Shown piece by piece: positions 61,015 to 64,000 of a stretch of DNA of 64,000 bases (position 1 is its first letter; each line of letters begins with the position of its first letter). The notes beneath the pieces are model-generated. The model was not told the origin of the DNA, searched no databases, and saw nothing but the letters and a program-made list of their open reading frames with translations. Made by a program: the position numbers and the translations under genes. The stretch spans positions 1,488,001 through 1,552,000 of the forward strand of contig OZ245783.1 of the NCBI GenBank assembly GCA_965227875.1, read 5' to 3'. Source of the DNA: G965227875 sp965227875 (GTDB taxonomy: Bacteria > Pseudomonadota > Alphaproteobacteria > Rhizobiales > JAJFHC01).

Positions 61015-63357
61015 GTGACCCAAGACCTTTCGCTCGACAGAAGCCCCATCGCCGACCGCATCTGGGACATGAAGTACCGCTTCAAGGACGCGGACGGCAC
61101 GCCCGTCGACGAGACCGTCGAGGACACATGGCGCCGCGTGGCCAACGCGCTGGCCGAGGCCGAAAGCCCGGAAATCCGGGAAAAATGGGCGGACGAGTTC
61201 TACCGGGCCATGGACGGTTTCCGGTTCCTTCCCGCCGGACGCATCATCGCGGGCGCAGGCACGGCGCGCACGGTGACGCTATTCAACTGCTTCGTGATGG
61301 GCACGGTGCCCGACGACATGGGCGGCATTTTCGCGAATCTCAGGGAAGCGGCCCTCACCATGCAGCAGGGCGGCGGCATCGGCTATGATTTCTCCACGCT
61401 GCGCCCGCGCGGCGCGCCTGTTCGCGGCGTCGGCGCGGACGCCTCCGGCCCTTTGAGTTTCATGGATGTGTGGGACGCCATGTGCCGCACCATCATGTCG
61501 GCCGGCTCGCGGCGCGGCGCCATGATGGCGACGCTGCGATGCGACCACCCCGATATCGAGGACTTCATCGCTGCAAAACAGGAGCCGGGCCGGCTGCGCA
61601 TGTTCAACCTCTCCGTGCTGGTGACCGACGCCTTCGTCGAGGCGGTCCGTGCGGACGAGGACTGGCCCCTTGTTTTCGGCGGCGAGACCGTGCGCGCGGT
61701 CAGGGCCGCCGAGCTCTGGGACAGGATACTCCGCGCCACCTACGACTATGCCGAACCGGGCGTGATCTTCATCGACCGCATCAACGCACGCAACAATCTC
61801 GCCTATTGCGAGACCATCTCGGCTACGAATCCATGCGGCGAACAGCCCCTGCCGCCCTACGGCGCCTGCCTGCTCGGTTCGGTCAACCTGGCGCGCCTCG
61901 TGCGCAACCCTTTCGAGGACGACGCGGGCCTCGACGAGGACGAACTCGCCCGGCTCGTCGGCATCGCGGTCAGGGCAATGGACAACGTGGTCGACATTTC
62001 TCGCTTTCCGCTTGAGGCCCAGCAGGCCGAGGCAAAGGCCAAGCGCCGCATCGGGCTGGGCGTCACCGGCCTCGCGGACGCCCTCATCATGTGCCGCACG
62101 GTCTACGGCAGCGACGCCGCCGTCGCCCTCACGCGGCGCTGGATGGCACTCATCGAACGTGCAGCCTATCTGGCGAGCGCGGACCTCGCGCGCGAGAAGG
62201 GCCCCTTCCCGCTCTTCGACCGCGACGCCTATCTCGCACGGCCACAGGTCGCGTCCCTCGACGAGGACGTCCGCGCCGCCATTTCCGAACACGGCATACG
62301 CAACGCGCTCGTCACATCCATAGCGCCCACGGGCACCATCTCGCTTTATGCCGACAATGTCTCGAGCGGCGTCGAGCCGGTCTTTAGCTACACCTACACC
62401 CGCAAGGTTCTGGAACCGGACGGCACCCGGACGGAAGAGACCGTTTCCGACTACGCCTACCGCGCCTTCCGCGCCCGCTTCGGCGAAGAGGCCGAACTGC
62501 CGGATTATTTCGTCACCGCCCAGACGCTCGCGCCGCGCGACCACATCGTCATGCAGGCAGCGCTCCAGGAACACGTGGACAGTTCGATCTCCAAGACGGT
62601 CAACTGCCCGCAGGACATGAGCTTCGAGGACTTTCGCGAGGTCTACGACCTTGCCTACGACCTCGGCCTGAAGGGCTGCACCACCTACCGGCCCAATGAC
62701 GTGACCGGTTCGGTGCTCTCCACGGGCGACGCTGAGGCTTCCGCCACGCCCGCCGCCGGCGATACCCAGCCGAGCCTGCCGCTCGCCGCCCCGCTGCCGC
62801 CGGCCGCCGACGCCCATGGCGACGTCGTCTACATGAAACAGCCGCTGGAACGCGAACAGGTGCTGCCCGGCTTCACCTACAAGGTCCGCTGGCCCGATTC
62901 GGACCATGCCATCTACATCACGCTCAACGACATCGTCCAGAACGGACGCCGGCGGCCGTTCGAGATCTTCATCAATTCCAAGAACATGGAGCACTACGCT
63001 TGGACGGTGGCGCTGACCCGCATGATCAGCGCCGTCTTCCGGCGCGGCGGCGACGTTTCCTTCGTGGTGGAGGAACTCAAGGCGGTGTTCGACCCGCGCG
63101 GCGGGCAGTGGATGAACGGCAAGTACGTGCCGAGCCTCCTGGCGGCCATCGGCGGGGTGATCGAGCGCCACATGATCGACACCGGTTTCCTCGTCGCCGA
63201 CGATGCCGGCCCGATCGTGCCCGCCGCCGACGGGACCCCGCCAAAGGTGGAGACCGTCTCTTCCATGCGCTACTGCCCGAAGTGCGACGCGCCTTCGCTC
63301 GTTTACCAGGAAGGCTGCAACACCTGCATCAGCTGCGGGTATTCGAAATGCGGCTGA
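61015..63357 (+). CDS. nrdJ: adenosylcobalamin-dependent ribonucleotide reductase (class II)
   Basis: A 780-residue B12-dependent NrdJ. Catalytic-barrel motifs are LFNCFVMG (active-site Cys), GGGIGYDFS, NPCGEQPLPPYGACLLGS and IAPTGTISL. The C-terminus has a CPKCD...CNTCISCGYSKCG zinc/redox tail. It makes deoxynucleotides aerobically or anaerobically without NrdB. The start is GTG 61015. Its cofactor can be supplied by the PduO-type enzyme at 40.4 kb. Confidence 0.95.
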   Translation: MTQDLSLDRSPIADRIWDMKYRFKDADGTPVDETVEDTWRRVANALAEAESPEIREKWADEFYRAMDGFRFLPAGRIIAGAGTARTVTLFNCFVMGTVPDDMGGIFANLREAALTMQQGGGIGYDFSTLRPRGAPVRGVGADASGPLSFMDVWDAMCRTIMSAGSRRGAMMATLRCDHPDIEDFIAAKQEPGRLRMFNLSVLVTDAFVEAVRADEDWPLVFGGETVRAVRAAELWDRILRATYDYAEPGVIFIDRINARNNLAYCETISATNPCGEQPLPPYGACLLGSVNLARLVRNPFEDDAGLDEDELARLVGIAVRAMDNVVDISRFPLEAQQAEAKAKRRIGLGVTGLADALIMCRTVYGSDAAVALTRRWMALIERAAYLASADLAREKGPFPLFDRDAYLARPQVASLDEDVRAAISEHGIRNALVTSIAPTGTISLYADNVSSGVEPVFSYTYTRKVLEPDGTRTEETVSDYAYRAFRARFGEEAELPDYFVTAQTLAPRDHIVMQAALQEHVDSSISKTVNCPQDMSFEDFREVYDLAYDLGLKGCTTYRPNDVTGSVLSTGDAEASATPAAGDTQPSLPLAAPLPPAADAHGDVVYMKQPLEREQVLPGFTYKVRWPDSDHAIYITLNDIVQNGRRRPFEIFINSKNMEHYAWTVALTRMISAVFRRGGDVSFVVEELKAVFDPRGGQWMNGKYVPSLLAAIGGVIERHMIDTGFLVADDAGPIVPAADGTPPKVETVSSMRYCPKCDAPSLVYQEGCNTCISCGYSKCG

Positions 63358-63373
63358 TCGTCCGATTTCCGGC

Positions 63374-63408
63374 TTGACCTGTCCGGGATTTTTGTTCTAC
63401 TTTTGTTC
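63374..63408 (+). promoter_or_regulatory. promoter with SOS (LexA) box
   Basis: GTTC-TACTTTT-GTTC at 63394-63408 is a perfect GTTC-N7-GTTC, the LexA box of alphaproteobacteria. TTGACC (63374-63379), a 17-base spacer and CTACTT (63397-63402) form a promoter whose -10 lies in the box. LexA bound here would block transcription of the next gene. Confidence 0.75.
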
Positions 63409-63431
63409 TCATGAACTGGGAACGTGAGACA

Positions 63432-63824
63432 ATGGACAACATGCCCGCCGGCGTCACCCGGGACGGTATAGTTCCGGGAAAATATCACTACTGGATCGGC
63501 GCATCCGGGAAACGCTACCTACACACGGTCTTCGAGTTCGAAAAGCTTCCCGACATCGACAATGCCGTCTTCCTCGCCGTCCGGCGCGAAAGGAACGGCG
63601 GCCGGACGGTGCTCGGCGCGGGCGCGCTCGGCACGGCACCGGGACATTCACGCCACGCGTCCTGTCTCGGCGAAGCCCGCCGCAGGGGTGCGGACGAGGT
63701 CCATCTTCACCTGACCTGCGAAACAGCCGCCCAACGCCAGGGCGTGCTCGACGACCTCACGGTCCGCCACCCCGCCCTCCGCCCCGAACGCACGGCACCC
63801 GCCGCAAGAGCCGGCGCCCGCTAG
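63432..63824 (+). CDS. hypothetical protein, predicted SOS-regulated
   Basis: About 130 residues. A conserved-looking N-terminal part (GKYHYWIGASGKRYLHTVFEF and VRRERNGGRTVLGAG) is followed by a basic, Ala/Arg-rich tail. No signal peptide or membrane segment is seen. ATG 63432 lies just after the predicted transcription start; ATG 63411 would be nearly leaderless and 63441 is also possible. I do not recognise the function. A perfect LexA box overlaps its promoter, so DNA damage should induce it. It may act in DNA repair or cell-cycle arrest, but nothing in the sequence proves this. Confidence 0.72.
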   Translation: MDNMPAGVTRDGIVPGKYHYWIGASGKRYLHTVFEFEKLPDIDNAVFLAVRRERNGGRTVLGAGALGTAPGHSRHASCLGEARRRGADEVHLHLTCETAAQRQGVLDDLTVRHPALRPERTAPAARAGAR

Positions 63825-63835
63825 CCTGCAACATG

Positions 63836-63960
63836 GATCCCGGCCTTCGCCGGGAATTCGTGGTTTTGACCGGCTAGTCCCCCCAGGGCAACTCGCCCTG
63901 CCCGCAACCCGAACCGACCCGGAAAATCCACCACCGCATCCCCGGCGAAAGCCGGGGCCC
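63836..63960. repeat. dispersed hairpin repeats
   Basis: Two hairpins, ATCCCGGCCTTCGCCGGGAAT (63838 onward) and CCCCGGC-GAAA-GCCGGGG (63940-63957), belong to the same GC-rich family as the arrays at 28 and 59 kb. No gene is visible between here and the right end. Confidence 0.6.
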
Positions 63961-64000
63961 ATTGGCCGCTCCGCAGTCGCATGACGCGCAGACCGACCCC

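Overview
The window is a high-GC (roughly two-thirds G+C by eye), densely coded chromosomal segment of an alphaproteobacterium. The evidence is lineage-typical content (a DUF4175/TIGR02302-type gene, FtsEX beside a zinc-ribbon gene, the ethylmalonyl-CoA pathway, GluQ-RS) together with regulatory words of that class: a GTTC-N7-GTTC LexA box and TTAA-N7-TTAA CtrA boxes. The order cannot be fixed from sequence alone; Rhodospirillales-like or a related marine/soil lineage is a guess. There is one tRNA (Leu, CAA) and no rRNA, prophage, integrase or CRISPR array.

Layout. 1-8.5 kb (minus strand): a caspase-fold peptidase cut by the window edge and coupled to an OmpA-domain protein, a class A penicillin-binding protein, and a TRAP-TAXI transporter with an SDR dehydrogenase. 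8.5-15.5 kb: tRNA-Leu, a DedA/YqaA-like membrane protein, DsbB, HNH nuclease, esterase, AlkA-type glycosylase, GluQ-RS, an AEC transporter and a soluble hybrid histidine kinase. A 269-bp palindromic MITE-like element starts at the stop codon of the kinase. 15.7-24.7 kb (minus): a ten-gene operon with a Pot-type ABC importer, three SDRs, a luciferase-like monooxygenase, an FMN reductase and an RpiR regulator, apparently an uncharacterised catabolic module. 24.9-27.9 kb: a methyltransferase, a 55-aa protein and a divergent AraC/MFS pair.

28.9-44.7 kb is the metabolic heart. Ethylmalonyl-CoA mutase and crotonyl-CoA carboxylase/reductase are divergent, with methylsuccinyl-CoA dehydrogenase, cob(I)alamin adenosyltransferase, EtfBA and 3-hydroxybutyryl-CoA dehydrogenase close by. 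These act together in acetyl-CoA (C2) assimilation: Hbd acts on the C4 precursor, Ccr carboxylates crotonyl-CoA, Ecm isomerises ethylmalonyl-CoA using adenosylcobalamin from the adenosyltransferase, and Mcd passes electrons to EtfAB. A GGDEF-EAL protein, a haloalkane dehalogenase, a rhomboid protease and an apparently inserted lipoprotein/coiled-coil gene pair lie among them. The ecm-ccr and mcd promoter regions share a ten-base word within or beside inverted repeats.

44.7-63.8 kb: a LuxR-type regulator beside a HAF-repeat autotransporter, TlpA, then argH-lptM-lysA-DUF4175, an MFS transporter, hpt, a zinc-ribbon protein, ftsE-ftsX (behind two CtrA-like boxes), an acyltransferase, the B12-dependent ribonucleotide reductase NrdJ, and a small gene behind a perfect SOS box. 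Non-coding repeats built from short GC-rich hairpins occur at 11.9, 28.0-28.8, 59.2-60.1 and 63.8 kb. The 59.2-kb block is an eight-unit tandem array with an exact 114-bp period.
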